Positions 28,516 through 37,958 of a DNA stretch of 49,247 nucleotides are shown one piece after another. The stretch is from Litorilituus sp. GTDB lineage: Bacteria > Pseudomonadota > Gammaproteobacteria > Enterobacterales > Alteromonadaceae. The position numbers and the translations under genes were made by a program. Numbering within the stretch: the first letter of the stretch is position 1; every line of letters starts with the position of its first letter. The stretch spans positions 1-49,247 of the forward strand of contig JASMAS010000012.1 of the NCBI GenBank assembly GCA_030754235.1. Direction: 5' to 3'. A model generated the notes under the pieces. The model worked only from the letters and a program-made list of their open reading frames with translations. It did not search any database and was not told the DNA's origin.

Positions 28516-29940
28516 ATGACTGAAGAAAATATGAGTAATGAGAAAACCACTAAAACTCCAGCTACACCAGAAAAAATAATCTATATTCTAGACACTAATA
28601 TTCTACTGCATGAACCTTTCGCATATTTGTCCTTTAAAGAGCATGATGTTGTTGTGCCAATGACAGTGTTAGAAGAGTTAGATTCTATTAAAGATAGACG
28701 TAAAGATGTAAGTCGAGATGCTAGAGTTGCCATTCGAGCGCTTGAAGATACCCTGTATGATGCGACACCAGAGCAAGTGTTATCTGGAGTGAAGCTACCA
28801 CAAAATGATGAACAACACCCTAGTGGCTGCTTATCAATTATAAATGATTATGCATTGAAGAAAACCGCTAGCTCGCTTTCCTTTAATGAAAATGATAATC
28901 GTATTATTAACGCTGCCATATACCTGCAAGAGCATCACCTCAAGAAAAAGGTTGTGCTTGTCACTAAAGATATTAATATGCGCTTGAAGGCCAAAGGAGC
29001 AGGCTTAGTTCATGTCGAAGATTATCGTTCAGATCAGTTAATTGAGGATATTAAGTTTTTAACCAAAGGCTATCACCTGTTTGAAGGTGATTTTTGGCAA
29101 CAAATTAAAGATTGTGATAGCGAGTCAGATGGGCGGTATACAACACATTTTATTGATAACACGATTATACCGTTTAGCTATATAAATGAGTATTTAATTG
29201 ATGAAAACGAATCATTTGCTGGAAAGGTTATTGGCTGGAATGATGAGCAAGTATCGATACTTGATTTAGGCCGTGAGCGGTTAATGGGAAAAACTGCTTG
29301 GGGCATTCACCCTAAAAATATTTATCAAGGTATGGCAATTGACGCTTTGCTCGACCCAACCATTGACTTGGTTATTTTAACGGGGCCTGCAGGATGTGGT
29401 AAAACACTACTTGCTTTAGCAACGGCGTTAGAACAGGTGGTCGAGCGGGGTTTATATGACAAAATTATTGTCACTCGTTCAACGCCTGAAATAGCAGAGT
29501 CTATCGGTTTTTTACCCGGCACCGAAGAAGAAAAAATGGCGCCTTGGTTAGCCGCTATTACTGATTCATTAGAAGTATTACATGGGCAAGATGAAAGTAT
29601 GTCTGGTAGTTTGGATTACATCATGGATAAAGCTAATATTCAGTTTAAATCTGTAAACTTTATGCGTGGTCGTAGTATACAAAATTCTTTGGTGCTCTTG
29701 GATGAATGTCAAAACTTAACGGCTTCTCAACTGAAAACCATCATCACCCGTTGCGGCGAAGGTACAAAACTAGTTTGTAGTGGTAATTTGGCGCAAATTG
29801 ATAGTAATTATTTAACGCCAGTAACTTCAGGGTTAACCTACATTGTAGAGCGCTTTAAAGATTTTCCTGGCTCTGCCACTATTAATCTTAATGGGGTTGT
29901 ACGTTCTCGTTTGGCTTCATTTGCTGAACAGAACTTGTAA
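28516..29940 (+). CDS. PIN domain-PhoH family ATPase
   Basis: A 474-residue fusion of an N-terminal PIN-like nuclease domain and a C-terminal PhoH ATPase, as in PhoH2/YlaK-type proteins. The PIN domain occupies about residues 18-160 (IYILDTNILLHEP, EELDSIKD, NDNRIINAAIYL, LVTKDINMRLKA). The PhoH domain has Walker A LTGPAGCGKTLLALA (about 290) and Walker B LVLLDECQNLT (about 395). Such proteins are described as RNA helicase-nucleases. I choose ATG 28516 because CGGAG lies seven bases upstream; a TTG at 28510 would overlap that site. The acidic residues expected of PIN nucleases seem present. Its physiological role is not known here. Confidence 0.9.
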   Translation: MTEENMSNEKTTKTPATPEKIIYILDTNILLHEPFAYLSFKEHDVVVPMTVLEELDSIKDRRKDVSRDARVAIRALEDTLYDATPEQVLSGVKLPQNDEQHPSGCLSIINDYALKKTASSLSFNENDNRIINAAIYLQEHHLKKKVVLVTKDINMRLKAKGAGLVHVEDYRSDQLIEDIKFLTKGYHLFEGDFWQQIKDCDSESDGRYTTHFIDNTIIPFSYINEYLIDENESFAGKVIGWNDEQVSILDLGRERLMGKTAWGIHPKNIYQGMAIDALLDPTIDLVILTGPAGCGKTLLALATALEQVVERGLYDKIIVTRSTPEIAESIGFLPGTEEEKMAPWLAAITDSLEVLHGQDESMSGSLDYIMDKANIQFKSVNFMRGRSIQNSLVLLDECQNLTASQLKTIITRCGEGTKLVCSGNLAQIDSNYLTPVTSGLTYIVERFKDFPGSATINLNGVVRSRLASFAEQNL

Positions 29941-30032
29941 AATCATAAATGGTGTTAGGTCACAAAAACTCGTTTTATGCTTTTGTCTTAGTTATGATAC
30001 CGGTAAGGTTATATTTTGGCTAAGGCAAAGCA

Positions 30033-33000
30033 TTGTTAGGTTTCAACGTAGAAAATACCGTATTTAGGCGATACAACACAGCGGTTGTTGTTACTTTTAT
30101 TATTATCGTTTTTGTTGCTTTAGCTGCAGCAACATTGCGCTACTTTAGTGAACTCTCTATTCACAAACAGCAAGGGTTGAATCAACTTCAAGTACAAGCA
30201 ACTCAACTGAATAATCGACTGCTGCAAAGTAAGAAAGCTATTATTGGTATTCAAGAGTTAGCTGAATATTTATTAAAATATCCCGATGAACTAAAAACCA
30301 ACTCTGTGTTATTAAAACAAGACGGAGAACAGTATTATTTAGATAAACCTCGACTTGATATCCTTGATCACGAAAAACGTTTAAAAGGCAATATCACAGG
30401 TATTGGCAATATAAATGAATTTTCGACACAAATATCTCAAGAAATCGCTATGGCAAATGCCTTAACTCCTGCCTTTGTTACTGCGCAAAAAGTCATCGAA
30501 GAGGGGACGTGGTTTTACTATGTTTCATTGGAAAAATTCGTCAATATTTTTCCCTGGATTGACAGAGATAGTTGGAATTATAGTAACCGAATGCCTCTCA
30601 ACCCTCATTTTCAAACAATAAAAAAATTAGGTTTTAACAATAATCAAGTTGTTTGGTCTTCCCCTTATATCGATGCGGCCGGAAAAGGCATGAATGCCTC
30701 ATTAGGTATTGGTGTCTATAGGGATAAAAAGTTATTAGGCATTATGATGTTTGATATTAATCTTGCAAGGTTACAGCAAAGTTTGCCGGAATTGGATAAC
30801 AGTGAGCAGAGCTTAATATTATTTAATCAACAAAATGAAATTATTTTTTTAAAACAACAAGGTAAAGAGCCTTTAAGCTATCGTGCTTCATGGCAAAAAC
30901 TTTTACCAAAAGACTTAGAACTGTTGAATCACCAAATGCTTATTGGTATGGAAGACTCCACTAAAATTGGTGATTGGTTTATTGAAAAGCATACATTAGA
31001 TGTCAATGGCTGGACATTACTTAAATATCAACCGTACGAAAAATATATTTCACCCTTGTGGAGTCATTTCGTGTTTATGTTTAGTATATTATTAGTGGGT
31101 TTATTGGCTTTTTTGATGTTAGTTAATTACATGACGCGTCGCAGCTTTATAAAACCAACCCATGAGTTTATTAGCCATATTGAGCATTGTGCCGAAGGGG
31201 ATCCTGGTAAAATAAAACCTACCGCCGATTGGCTGCACTGGTTTGTTCTGGTAGAAGATATTTTTATACAAAACCAAAGTTTATTACTGCAGTTAAAAGA
31301 GCAAAATGAAGTGCTTGATAGTCGAGTGTTAGCGAAAACGCAGGCATTGCAAGAAAGTAGTACTAAGCACCAGCGAGATTATGTGTTATTAAGCTCGGTG
31401 ATGAATGCTATTCCTGAATTGATTATTTTTAATGATCCCCAGGGAAAATTAATGGGGTGTAATCGTGCTTTTGAAGTTTTAAGCCAGTATGATGAACATC
31501 AAATGTTAGGCAAACAAGCAAGTTTGTTTATGCCAAAAGCATTAGCTAAAGAAATTAATCGACTGAACAAATACTGTCTAAAAAGCTATCCTAAACAAAC
31601 TTTGATTGATGCTGGTGATTATAGCTATCAGGGGTATTGCAATCAGTTCACCAATAAACAAGGGGTGCTACTTGGTACCATCACTATTTTACAAGATGTT
31701 ACCAAGCAACAAGCTACACAAAGCGCATTAGAGAAAGCCAAAAACCAAGCTGAATACGCTAATCAAGTTAAAATACAGTTTTTGGCGAATATGAGTCATG
31801 AAATAAGAACACCTATCAATGCGATGCAAGGTATGATTGATTTGTTGAGTCACACGCTTTTAGATGCAAGGCAGCAACACTATTTATCAAATGCAAAAAC
31901 AGCATCATTTTCATTGTTACATCTAATTGATGAACTATTAGACTTGTCAAAAATTGAAGCGGGAAAAATGAATGTTGTTAATGAAGTCAATTCATTATCA
32001 GGTATTGTCGATAAAGCACTCAAACTCAATATTGCCAATGTTCATCATAAAAACCTTCATTTAACAGTTGAACTAACAGCGGATGTTCCTGATTTAATCA
32101 AAACAGATCAAATGCGTTTAATACAAGTGCTATCTAATTTACTCAATAATGCCATTAAGTTCACCGAACAAGGCGAAGTAACTCTGTTAATTGATTGTGC
32201 CGGGCAAAAAGATGACAATGTGTTGGTTAGGTTTACAGTTAAAGATACCGGTATTGGTATTGCTCGCGATAAGCAAAATCTATTATTTGAGGCTTTTTCT
32301 CAAGCTGATATCTCAATGACTCGACAATATGGTGGTTCAGGGCTTGGTTTATCTATTTGCCAACAAATAGTAAAACTGTTGGGCGGTGAGATTACTTTAA
32401 CAAGTGATATTGATAAAGGCTGTGAATTTAGCTTCATTTTGCCTTTTTCACTACCTAAACAAAACGCTGAGAAGTCTAAAGATACCAGTTATGATATTAA
32501 TTCATTAAGAATATGTACAATTGGGCAAAATTTATCAGCAAGTTTGATTGAAACTATTAAAAGCTACGGCTGGCAATATCAACAATATGCTAGTTTGACT
32601 GAGTTCACTCAACAAAATCAAGCGGTAGAGGCAGACTCAACAGTTGTGCTATTGATTGATGAAGTTAGATTGGCTTCACAATTATACCAAGTAGAATCTC
32701 CCAAGATAGCATGGCAAAAAATGGTCAGTTTAGTGGCGTTATGTCAATCGGCTATGCAGGAAATTAGTAGTAATACCTGTCAATATCTGCATAACCTGAG
32801 TATGCCGCATATATTGCTTGACACACCGCTATATCGTTATGCTTTAACACAAATAACAACAGCATTAACAGGTGTTAGTATAAGTGCAACAGAGCAAATA
32901 CCACCTAATTTTAAAAACACAGCCACAACTAAAGAACCAGAATTACCTCACGTTTCTGTTCAAAACAATGTTAAAACTTGTTCAGATTTAGCTGGCATCA

Positions 33001-33371
33001 ATGTTTTGTTAGTTGAGGATAACCTAGTCAATCAGTTGGTTGCTAAAGAATTATTGTTAAGTATGCAGGCGAAAGTGATGATCGCGGAAAATGGACAGCA
33101 AGCGCTAGATTTACTTGCAGATAATCATTTTGATGTAGTGTTAATGGATATTCAGATGCCGGTAATGGATGGCTTAACAGCAACAAGGATGTTCAGGAAG
33201 CAAGAGCAAAGCTTACAGCAAGAGACATCAACACCAATTATTGCTATGACAGCTCATGCTAGAGAGGAAGATGAACAGCAAAGTTTATTTGCAGGTATGA
33301 ATTTACATATAGCAAAACCTGTTACCTGTGATGTATTACGTGAGAGTATTTTACAGGTGACAGGAGGATAG
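30033..33371 (+). CDS. Hybrid sensor histidine kinase with PAS and receiver domains
   Basis: A 1112-residue membrane sensor. Membrane helix 1 (about 17-38) is followed by an extracytoplasmic sensor domain to about 345, likely Cache-like, with WFYYVSLEKFVNIFPW. Helix 2 (VFMFSILLVGLLAFLMLV) leads to a coiled coil and a PAS domain (about 450-565). HisKA has the phospho-accepting His589 in ANMSHEIRTPINAM, and HATPase has GGSGLGLSICQQIVKLLGG. A degenerate middle segment precedes a receiver (about 990-1110) with Asp1039 in VVLMDIQMPVMDG. There is no HPt domain, so phosphate must pass to a separate HPt protein. The start is TTG 30033 with AAGG upstream; no better ATG is near. No response regulator is adjacent. 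The signal is unknown. Confidence 0.92.
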   Translation: MLGFNVENTVFRRYNTAVVVTFIIIVFVALAAATLRYFSELSIHKQQGLNQLQVQATQLNNRLLQSKKAIIGIQELAEYLLKYPDELKTNSVLLKQDGEQYYLDKPRLDILDHEKRLKGNITGIGNINEFSTQISQEIAMANALTPAFVTAQKVIEEGTWFYYVSLEKFVNIFPWIDRDSWNYSNRMPLNPHFQTIKKLGFNNNQVVWSSPYIDAAGKGMNASLGIGVYRDKKLLGIMMFDINLARLQQSLPELDNSEQSLILFNQQNEIIFLKQQGKEPLSYRASWQKLLPKDLELLNHQMLIGMEDSTKIGDWFIEKHTLDVNGWTLLKYQPYEKYISPLWSHFVFMFSILLVGLLAFLMLVNYMTRRSFIKPTHEFISHIEHCAEGDPGKIKPTADWLHWFVLVEDIFIQNQSLLLQLKEQNEVLDSRVLAKTQALQESSTKHQRDYVLLSSVMNAIPELIIFNDPQGKLMGCNRAFEVLSQYDEHQMLGKQASLFMPKALAKEINRLNKYCLKSYPKQTLIDAGDYSYQGYCNQFTNKQGVLLGTITILQDVTKQQATQSALEKAKNQAEYANQVKIQFLANMSHEIRTPINAMQGMIDLLSHTLLDARQQHYLSNAKTASFSLLHLIDELLDLSKIEAGKMNVVNEVNSLSGIVDKALKLNIANVHHKNLHLTVELTADVPDLIKTDQMRLIQVLSNLLNNAIKFTEQGEVTLLIDCAGQKDDNVLVRFTVKDTGIGIARDKQNLLFEAFSQADISMTRQYGGSGLGLSICQQIVKLLGGEITLTSDIDKGCEFSFILPFSLPKQNAEKSKDTSYDINSLRICTIGQNLSASLIETIKSYGWQYQQYASLTEFTQQNQAVEADSTVVLLIDEVRLASQLYQVESPKIAWQKMVSLVALCQSAMQEISSNTCQYLHNLSMPHILLDTPLYRYALTQITTALTGVSISATEQIPPNFKNTATTKEPELPHVSVQNNVKTCSDLAGINVLLVEDNLVNQLVAKELLLSMQAKVMIAENGQQALDLLADNHFDVVLMDIQMPVMDGLTATRMFRKQEQSLQQETSTPIIAMTAHAREEDEQQSLFAGMNLHIAKPVTCDVLRESILQVTGG

Positions 33372-33379
33372 AGCATAAA

Positions 33380-33853
33380 TTAGCGCAAGTTTAGAGAAAA
33401 TAATCGTTCTAATTTTTTGATAGTTTCATCTATATTATTAATATCTGTTGGTGCAATAAAAATAGTATCATCGCCGGCAATAGTTCCTAACACACCGTCG
33501 CTTTTACTTAAGCTGTCTAATAGTCTAGCGATAAGTTGTGCAGCGCCTGGACTTGTTTGAATAATGATCATTACGTCATTATGTTCAATGTCTAACACAA
33601 GTTGTTTTAATGGGCTTTGAGCCGTAGGCACACCAAGTTCTGCAGGTAAGCAATATACCATTTCTTGCCTTGCATTACGTGTCCTTACTGCACCGTATTT
33701 ACTTAGCATACGTGATATTTTTGATTGGCTAATATTATCAAAACCTTGTGATCTTAATGCTTCCACAATTTCACCTTGAGAGCCAAATTGTTCTTGCTTT
33801 AATAAATCTTTAAAAGCTTGGATAAGTAATTCTTGTTTTTGTTGCCCATTCAT
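33380..33853 (-). CDS. argR: Arginine repressor ArgR
   Basis: Hexameric arginine-sensing repressor of arginine biosynthesis genes. The N-terminal winged helix (about 1-75) has [19 protein letters not shown] as recognition region. The C-terminal domain binds arginine and oligomerises, with [17 protein letters not shown] and [13 protein letters not shown]. Length of 157 matches E. coli (156). It is divergent from mdh, an arrangement conserved in gammaproteobacteria. A near-consensus ARG box lies in the shared intergenic region, implying autoregulation. It converges with the hybrid kinase, only 8 bp apart. Confidence 0.97.
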   Translation of the reverse strand: MNGQQKQELLIQAFKDLLKQEQFGSQGEIVEALRSQGFDNISQSKISRMLSKYGAVRTRNARQEMVYCLPAELGVPTAQSPLKQLVLDIEHNDVMIIIQTSPGAAQLIARLLDSLSKSDGVLGTIAGDDTIFIAPTDINNIDETIKKLERLFSLNLR

Positions 33854-33963
33854 TGTTTGATATCAAAACCTATTTTAATAAATGCGTGTCTACTAGAGAG
33901 ATAATACTAAATTTGAATTTTTTCAGTTGAGCATTATACGCTATCATGCATACAAATGTACGC

Positions 33964-33981
33964 TATAAATTAATATTCATT
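33964..33981. promoter_or_regulatory. ARG box between argR and mdh
   Basis: An 18-bp sequence matching the E. coli ARG consensus (TNTGAAT-W4-ATTCANW) at every conserved position except one G. The argR -10 (TATAAT on the minus strand, 33933-33938) lies about 26 bp away. A second, poorer half-site (TTTGAAT, 33912-33918) is on the other side of that -10. Confidence 0.65.
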
Positions 33982-34066
33982 GTATTTTTGTAGTCTATGC
34001 TATATCTTTTGCACAGCAAATTTTAACGTATTTACTCAAATGTTTTTTGTTAAAAGTTAAATATAG

Positions 34067-34072
34067 TATAAT
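34067..34072 (+). promoter_or_regulatory. -10 element of the mdh promoter
   Basis: A perfect TATAAT, 30 bp before the mdh ATG. The -35 is weak (TTTTGT with 16-bp spacing). The predicted start near 34079 leaves a leader of about 23 nt with a GGAGAG ribosome site. Confidence 0.6.
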
Positions 34073-34101
34073 TCCCCTTTTTAAAATCTCGGAGAGAACA
34101 C

Positions 34102-35034
34102 ATGAAAGTAGCAGTTTTAGGCGCAGCTGGTGGTATTGGCCAAGCGTTATCTTTACTATTAAAAACCCAATTACCGGCAGGTTCTGAGTTATCACTTTAT
34201 GATGTTGCCCCTGTTGTTCCAGGTGTTGCAGTAGACTTATCTCATATACCAACTGATGTAAAAGTTGCTGGTTTTGGTCGTGATGACCTGTCTGGTGCAC
34301 TTACCGGTGCTGATATTGTGTTAATTCCAGCAGGTATGCCACGTAAACCTGGTATGGACCGTGCAGATTTATTCAATGTAAATGCGGGTATCATTAAAGT
34401 ATTAGCAGAGGGGATTGTTGAAAATTGCCCTAAAGCATTAGTGGGCATTATCACTAACCCTGTAAATGGTACTGTGCCAATTGTTGCTGAAGTATTCAAA
34501 AAAGCAGGTACTTACGATGCTAGCCGTGTATTTGGTGTAACAACATTAGATGTTATCCGCTCAGAAGCTTTTGTTGCTGAACTAAAAGGCTTAGATGTAG
34601 CAGAGACTAAAGTTCCCGTAATTGGTGGACACTCAGGTACTACAATTTTACCACTTCTTTCTCAAGTTGAAGGTGTTACTTTTACCGATGAAGAAGTTGC
34701 CGCTTTAACACCTCGCATTCAAAATGCAGGTACTGAAGTTGTTGAAGCAAAAGCAGGTGGCGGTTCTGCTACATTATCTATGGGCGCTGCAGCTGCACGT
34801 TTTTGTTTATCTTTAGTTAAAGGTTTACAAGGTCAAGAGGTTGTTGATTATGCTTATGTCGCACTTGAAGATGGTGATGCACCATATTTTGCACACCCTG
34901 TACGTCTAGGTAAAAATGGTGTTGAAGAAATTCTTTCTTACGGTGAGTTAAGTGCGTTTGAGCAAAAAGCTAAAGAAGATATGCTTGAAACCTTAAATAA
35001 AGACATCCAAGAAGGTGTTGACTTTATGGCTTAA
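34102..35034 (+). CDS. mdh: Malate dehydrogenase
   Basis: NAD-dependent interconversion of malate and oxaloacetate in the TCA cycle. The nucleotide loop [16 protein letters not shown] opens the protein. The substrate loop [16 protein letters not shown] (about residue 77) carries the arginines that bind malate. The catalytic histidine is in [13 protein letters not shown] (about 175). Length of 310 matches E. coli Mdh (312). It is monocistronic with its own promoter, divergent from argR and followed by a hairpin terminator. Confidence 0.98.
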   Translation: MKVAVLGAAGGIGQALSLLLKTQLPAGSELSLYDVAPVVPGVAVDLSHIPTDVKVAGFGRDDLSGALTGADIVLIPAGMPRKPGMDRADLFNVNAGIIKVLAEGIVENCPKALVGIITNPVNGTVPIVAEVFKKAGTYDASRVFGVTTLDVIRSEAFVAELKGLDVAETKVPVIGGHSGTTILPLLSQVEGVTFTDEEVAALTPRIQNAGTEVVEAKAGGGSATLSMGAAAARFCLSLVKGLQGQEVVDYAYVALEDGDAPYFAHPVRLGKNGVEEILSYGELSAFEQKAKEDMLETLNKDIQEGVDFMA

Positions 35035-35063
35035 TTGCCACAATAAAGTTTCGAATACTTAGC

Positions 35064-35111
35064 ATCGAGTTACGAAGAATATTTACTGATAGTAAGTTTT
35101 TGTAACTCGAT
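35064..35111. terminator. Long hairpin terminator between mdh and the hemerythrin gene
   Basis: ATCGAGTTAC (35064-35073) pairs with GTAACTCGAT (35102-35111). The 28-nt interior can form a smaller hairpin (TTACT/AGTAA). A T-rich tract follows on the plus strand. It lies between convergent genes. Confidence 0.7.
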
Positions 35112-35117
35112 TTTTGT

Positions 35118-35528
35118 TTATTTTACGCCTTTTGAAATTAAAAAATCGCTATATTCTTTATCACTTCTCATAATATGGTTAGTTAACCAACGTTTAAGAA
35201 ATATTACTAGATCTTTATTCATTGCCTCTTGAGGTCTCTCTAAAAATTTGGTTTTCAAATCGACTACTTGTGCAATAAGCTCTTGGTGTTGCCTTTTGTG
35301 CTCTTTACTATCGCTATAGCCATATTCGGCAAACAAACTCTCTTCATAAGAAAAGTGTTTGTGAGTATAGGTAGCTAAGCCCGAAAAAATTTTTTCAAGC
35401 AATTCATTTGAGTGCCCTAATAACATAGCATCATTAAGTGCGTTAATCATATTAACTAATTTTTTGTGTTGCTCATCAATACTACCTATACCAACACTCA
35501 ATTCAGCTGTCCATTCTATTAGTGGCAT
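35118..35528 (-). CDS. Bacteriohemerythrin
   Basis: A 136-residue oxygen-binding non-heme diiron protein of the hemerythrin family, cytoplasmic and single-domain. All expected ligands are visible: His21 (DEQHKKLV), His58 and Glu62 (HKHFSYEES), His77 and His81 (HKRQHQEL), His118 and Asp123 (NHIMRSDKEY). The N-terminal PLIEWTAELSVGI is typical. Likely roles are oxygen storage, sensing or delivery. The ribosome site GAGGAG precedes ATG 35528. About 30 bp upstream of the start lies the edge of an old MITE-like element, which therefore forms most of the promoter region. Confidence 0.95.
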   Translation of the reverse strand: MPLIEWTAELSVGIGSIDEQHKKLVNMINALNDAMLLGHSNELLEKIFSGLATYTHKHFSYEESLFAEYGYSDSKEHKRQHQELIAQVVDLKTKFLERPQEAMNKDLVIFLKRWLTNHIMRSDKEYSDFLISKGVK

Positions 35529-35560
35529 ACTAACTCCTCAGAAATATTCACTGTTAACTA

Positions 35561-35822
35561 GGATCTGTAGAATTTTTCGGTTAAATCTTGTTCGAAATGA
35601 ACGCATTTTAATTGAGGCGAATAGTGTGTAGCTTAGTCACTCTAAGCAAGTACTACCCAACAAAGAGTAAAAGACTTTTAGCTGTATACTTCGAACAGCG
35701 TTTGTTGGTCATTTTTATGGCATCATCGCCTTTTTATGTGGAATAATCACACGAAAAAGCTCTATCTTGTATAAATACTCAACAAATTACTGTAAAAACA
35801 ACCTTGAAAAATTAACAGACCC
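35561..35822 (-). repeat. MITE-like element, copy 1 (old, full length, inverted)
   Basis: About 262 bp flanked by TA on each side. It aligns along its length, as reverse complement, with the copy at 48908-49174. One end reads CAGACCC followed by TA; the other end starts GGATCTGT and has lost several terminal-repeat positions. Shared internal blocks include TCTAAGCAAGTACTAC-like, TTTGTTGG and TTGTATAAATAC stretches. It has no coding capacity, and many substitutions show that it is old. Confidence 0.8.
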
Positions 35823-35949
35823 TATTAACCTAGTTGTTGTCGGAGAAATAAACAACATTAATGAGAACGTTCACTGAGCTAGATCAATAAAATTTCGACA
35901 AGCTCAGGGTAAAAGTTTAGGGTAACCGATTAATGATAAGAGAGGTATG
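35823..35949. repeat. REP-like imperfect palindrome between the MITE and the VF530 gene
   Basis: CTGAGCT (35874-35880) and AGCTCAG (35901-35907) form a 7-bp stem around a 20-nt loop containing TTTCGACA. The TTCGACAAGCTCAG core resembles short extragenic palindromes that I recall as common in marine bacteria. Nothing else is recognisable in this gap. Confidence 0.4.
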
Positions 35950-36354
35950 TTATCTAGCCCAAGGATTATCAGGCGTTGCAGAGCGCTCACGTGCTTTTTT
36001 AGCGCGTTTTTGTCGTAAGTGCTCAGCATCTTCAAAGCTCAGTTCGGCGGGGGGTTTAGGTTGATGGTGTGCAGGAACAATACGATCACGGGGAGGCAGT
36101 TCAAATTGGCTACTGTCAGCACGGGGTAGGTTTTTATATTGATATAAATAAAAACCTTCTACTTTGTCTTTAGCCCAATCAGTTTTCTTTAGAAATTTAA
36201 CACTAGAGGCAACGCTTGGTTTCGTTTTAAAACAGTTTAGATTTAAGTAAGCATATAAAATCTCAAAGCCATAGTGCTCAACCAACTCAGTGACCACCTG
36301 TTCTAAACCGACACCGTGCAGCGGATTATTCTCGTAAATACTATTGTTTGTCAT
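35950..36354 (-). CDS. VF530-type DNA-binding protein (DUF2132)
   Basis: A 134-residue small protein. The first about 75 residues match the VF530/DUF2132 family: NPLHGVGLEQVVTELVEHYG, then CFKTKPSVASSVKFLKKTDW and AKDKVEGFYLY. A structure of a family member suggested a nucleic-acid binding fold. The C-terminal half is a longer, charged and proline-rich tail (PPRDRIVPAHHQPKPPAEL) not needed for the fold. It lies 30 bp downstream of ispB on the same strand and is possibly co-transcribed. Its role is unknown. Confidence 0.85.
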   Translation of the reverse strand: MTNNSIYENNPLHGVGLEQVVTELVEHYGFEILYAYLNLNCFKTKPSVASSVKFLKKTDWAKDKVEGFYLYQYKNLPRADSSQFELPPRDRIVPAHHQPKPPAELSFEDAEHLRQKRAKKARERSATPDNPWAR

Positions 36355-36384
36355 TTTCTGTAAACCTTAACGTTTGAATCTTAA

Positions 36385-37371
36385 CTATGCGCTGCGATTA
36401 GCCGCTATATGTGCTAAATCGATTAAAGCTTGTTTGAAGTCAGACTCTGCAAGTACAGAAAGTGCATTAATCGCTTTATCGGCTTCTATTTCAGCTTTTT
36501 TCTGGGCATAAACTAAAGCGCCAGTTTGCCTCATGGCGCTGAGAATTTTATCGAGGTTTTCCATGCCATTTCCATGCTTGATAGCACCTCTGATCAATTG
36601 TTTTTGTGCATCGCTACCATGCGCCATGGTATAAAGTAATGGCAGTGTGGGTTTTCCTTCAGCTAAGTCATCACCGACATTTTTTCCCATCTCTTTAGCG
36701 TCAGCAGTATAATCCATAATATCATCGACTAACTGAAATGCTGTGCCTAAATATTTTCCATAATCAGCCATGGCTTGTTCTATTTTACTGTCTTGTTTAG
36801 TGACAACAGCTGCAAGGCGAGTAGCGGCTTCAAAAAGTTTTGCTGTTTTGCAGTAAATTACTTGCATGTAACTTTCTTCAGTCGTGTCAGGATCATTACA
36901 ATTCATTAATTGCAATACTTCGCCTTCGGCAACAATATTGGTGGAATCAGAGAGAATATCCATGATACGCATATCACCAAGTTTGGTCATCATTTGAAAT
37001 GAGCGTGTATAAAGAAAGTCACCCACTAAAACGCTAGCACTATTACCAAAAAGCGCGTTAGCCGTTTCACGACCGCGACGCATGTTTGACTCATCAACAA
37101 CATCATCATGCAATAAAGTAGCGGTGTGAATAAACTCAATAATGGCGGCAATAGTGCAGTGTTCATCATTAAGTTTATTTGTATTGCCTTGATGTAATGC
37201 TTGGGCAGCAAGTACGGTAAGCATAGGTCGCATGCGCTTGCCACCGGCATTAACGATATATACACCCAGTTGATTAATTAAGGCAACGTCTGATTGTAAT
37301 TGACTATAAATAAGATCATTAACCTTAGTCATATCATCTTTGGCGAGGTTTTGTATTGCTTTTATATCCAC
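36385..37371 (-). CDS. ispB: Octaprenyl diphosphate synthase IspB
   Basis: Trans-prenyltransferase that makes the ubiquinone and menaquinone side chain from farnesyl diphosphate and isopentenyl diphosphate. GGKRMRPML (about residue 43), the first aspartate-rich motif LLHDDVVDES (about 82) and the second LVDDIMDYTAD (about 208) are present, together with the KTAKLFEAA segment. Length of 328 matches E. coli (323). It is divergent from rplU-rpmA, the same arrangement as in E. coli. Confidence 0.96.
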   Translation of the reverse strand: MDIKAIQNLAKDDMTKVNDLIYSQLQSDVALINQLGVYIVNAGGKRMRPMLTVLAAQALHQGNTNKLNDEHCTIAAIIEFIHTATLLHDDVVDESNMRRGRETANALFGNSASVLVGDFLYTRSFQMMTKLGDMRIMDILSDSTNIVAEGEVLQLMNCNDPDTTEESYMQVIYCKTAKLFEAATRLAAVVTKQDSKIEQAMADYGKYLGTAFQLVDDIMDYTADAKEMGKNVGDDLAEGKPTLPLLYTMAHGSDAQKQLIRGAIKHGNGMENLDKILSAMRQTGALVYAQKKAEIEADKAINALSVLAESDFKQALIDLAHIAANRSA

Positions 37372-37526
37372 ATTTCTACCTAGGTGGTTTAAATATAACC
37401 ATTAATTGACGAGTTGTTATGAGGGTAAATTCTACACTAAAATCACAGACAATGAAGGTCTCTAAAAGCAATTGTTTAACAATTTCATTTTACGAATGAA
37501 AAAAATAATAAATGATTACATTTATA

Positions 37527-37555
37527 CTTGCTCTAGGGGTTTCTTTCGCGTAGAA
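37527..37555 (+). promoter_or_regulatory. Promoter of rplU-rpmA
   Basis: TTGCTC (37527-37532), 17 bp and TAGAAT (37550-37555), followed by a GC-rich discriminator (CGCGCCC). A GC-rich start region is typical of stringently controlled ribosomal operons. Confidence 0.75.
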
Positions 37556-37630
37556 TTCGCGCCCTATATTTTTAAATTTAGCGTCATGTAACTTTAATGA
37601 AATAGTAAAGTGGCGCAGTACGGAGTAGCT

Positions 37631-37942
37631 ATGTACGCGGTATTCCAAAGCGGTGGTAAACAGCATCGTGTAACCGAAGGACAAACAGTTCGTCTAGAAA
37701 AGCTTGAGCTTGAAGTAGGCGCAGCAGTAGAATTTGATAACGTTTTAATGATCGCCGATGGTGATAAAATTAACGTAGGCGCACCTTATGTTGAAGGTGG
37801 TAAAGTAGTGGCTGAGGTTGTAAACCAAGGTCGTGCTGATAAAGTTACTATTGTAAAATTCAAACGTCGTAAGCATTCACGCAAACAAGCGGGCCACCGT
37901 CAATGGTTCACTGAAGTGAAAATTACTGGTATTAACGGCTAA
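37631..37942 (+). CDS. rplU: 50S ribosomal protein L21
   Basis: A 103-residue ribosomal protein that binds 23S rRNA domain I near L20. It begins [20 protein letters not shown], as in E. coli, with the RNA-binding [16 protein letters not shown] near the C-terminus. ATG 37631 is chosen for the CGGAG site six bases upstream and exact agreement with the family start; the frame extends further up only with a non-ATG codon. It is first gene of the rplU-rpmA operon, 16 bp before rpmA. Confidence 0.98.
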   Translation: MYAVFQSGGKQHRVTEGQTVRLEKLELEVGAAVEFDNVLMIADGDKINVGAPYVEGGKVVAEVVNQGRADKVTIVKFKRRKHSRKQAGHRQWFTEVKITGING

Positions 37943-37958
37943 TTAGGAGCATTTTGAC

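Noticed and set aside
37026-37265. 79-codon minus-strand frame within ispB
   Set aside because: Same strand, different frame inside a well-conserved gene; no independent support.
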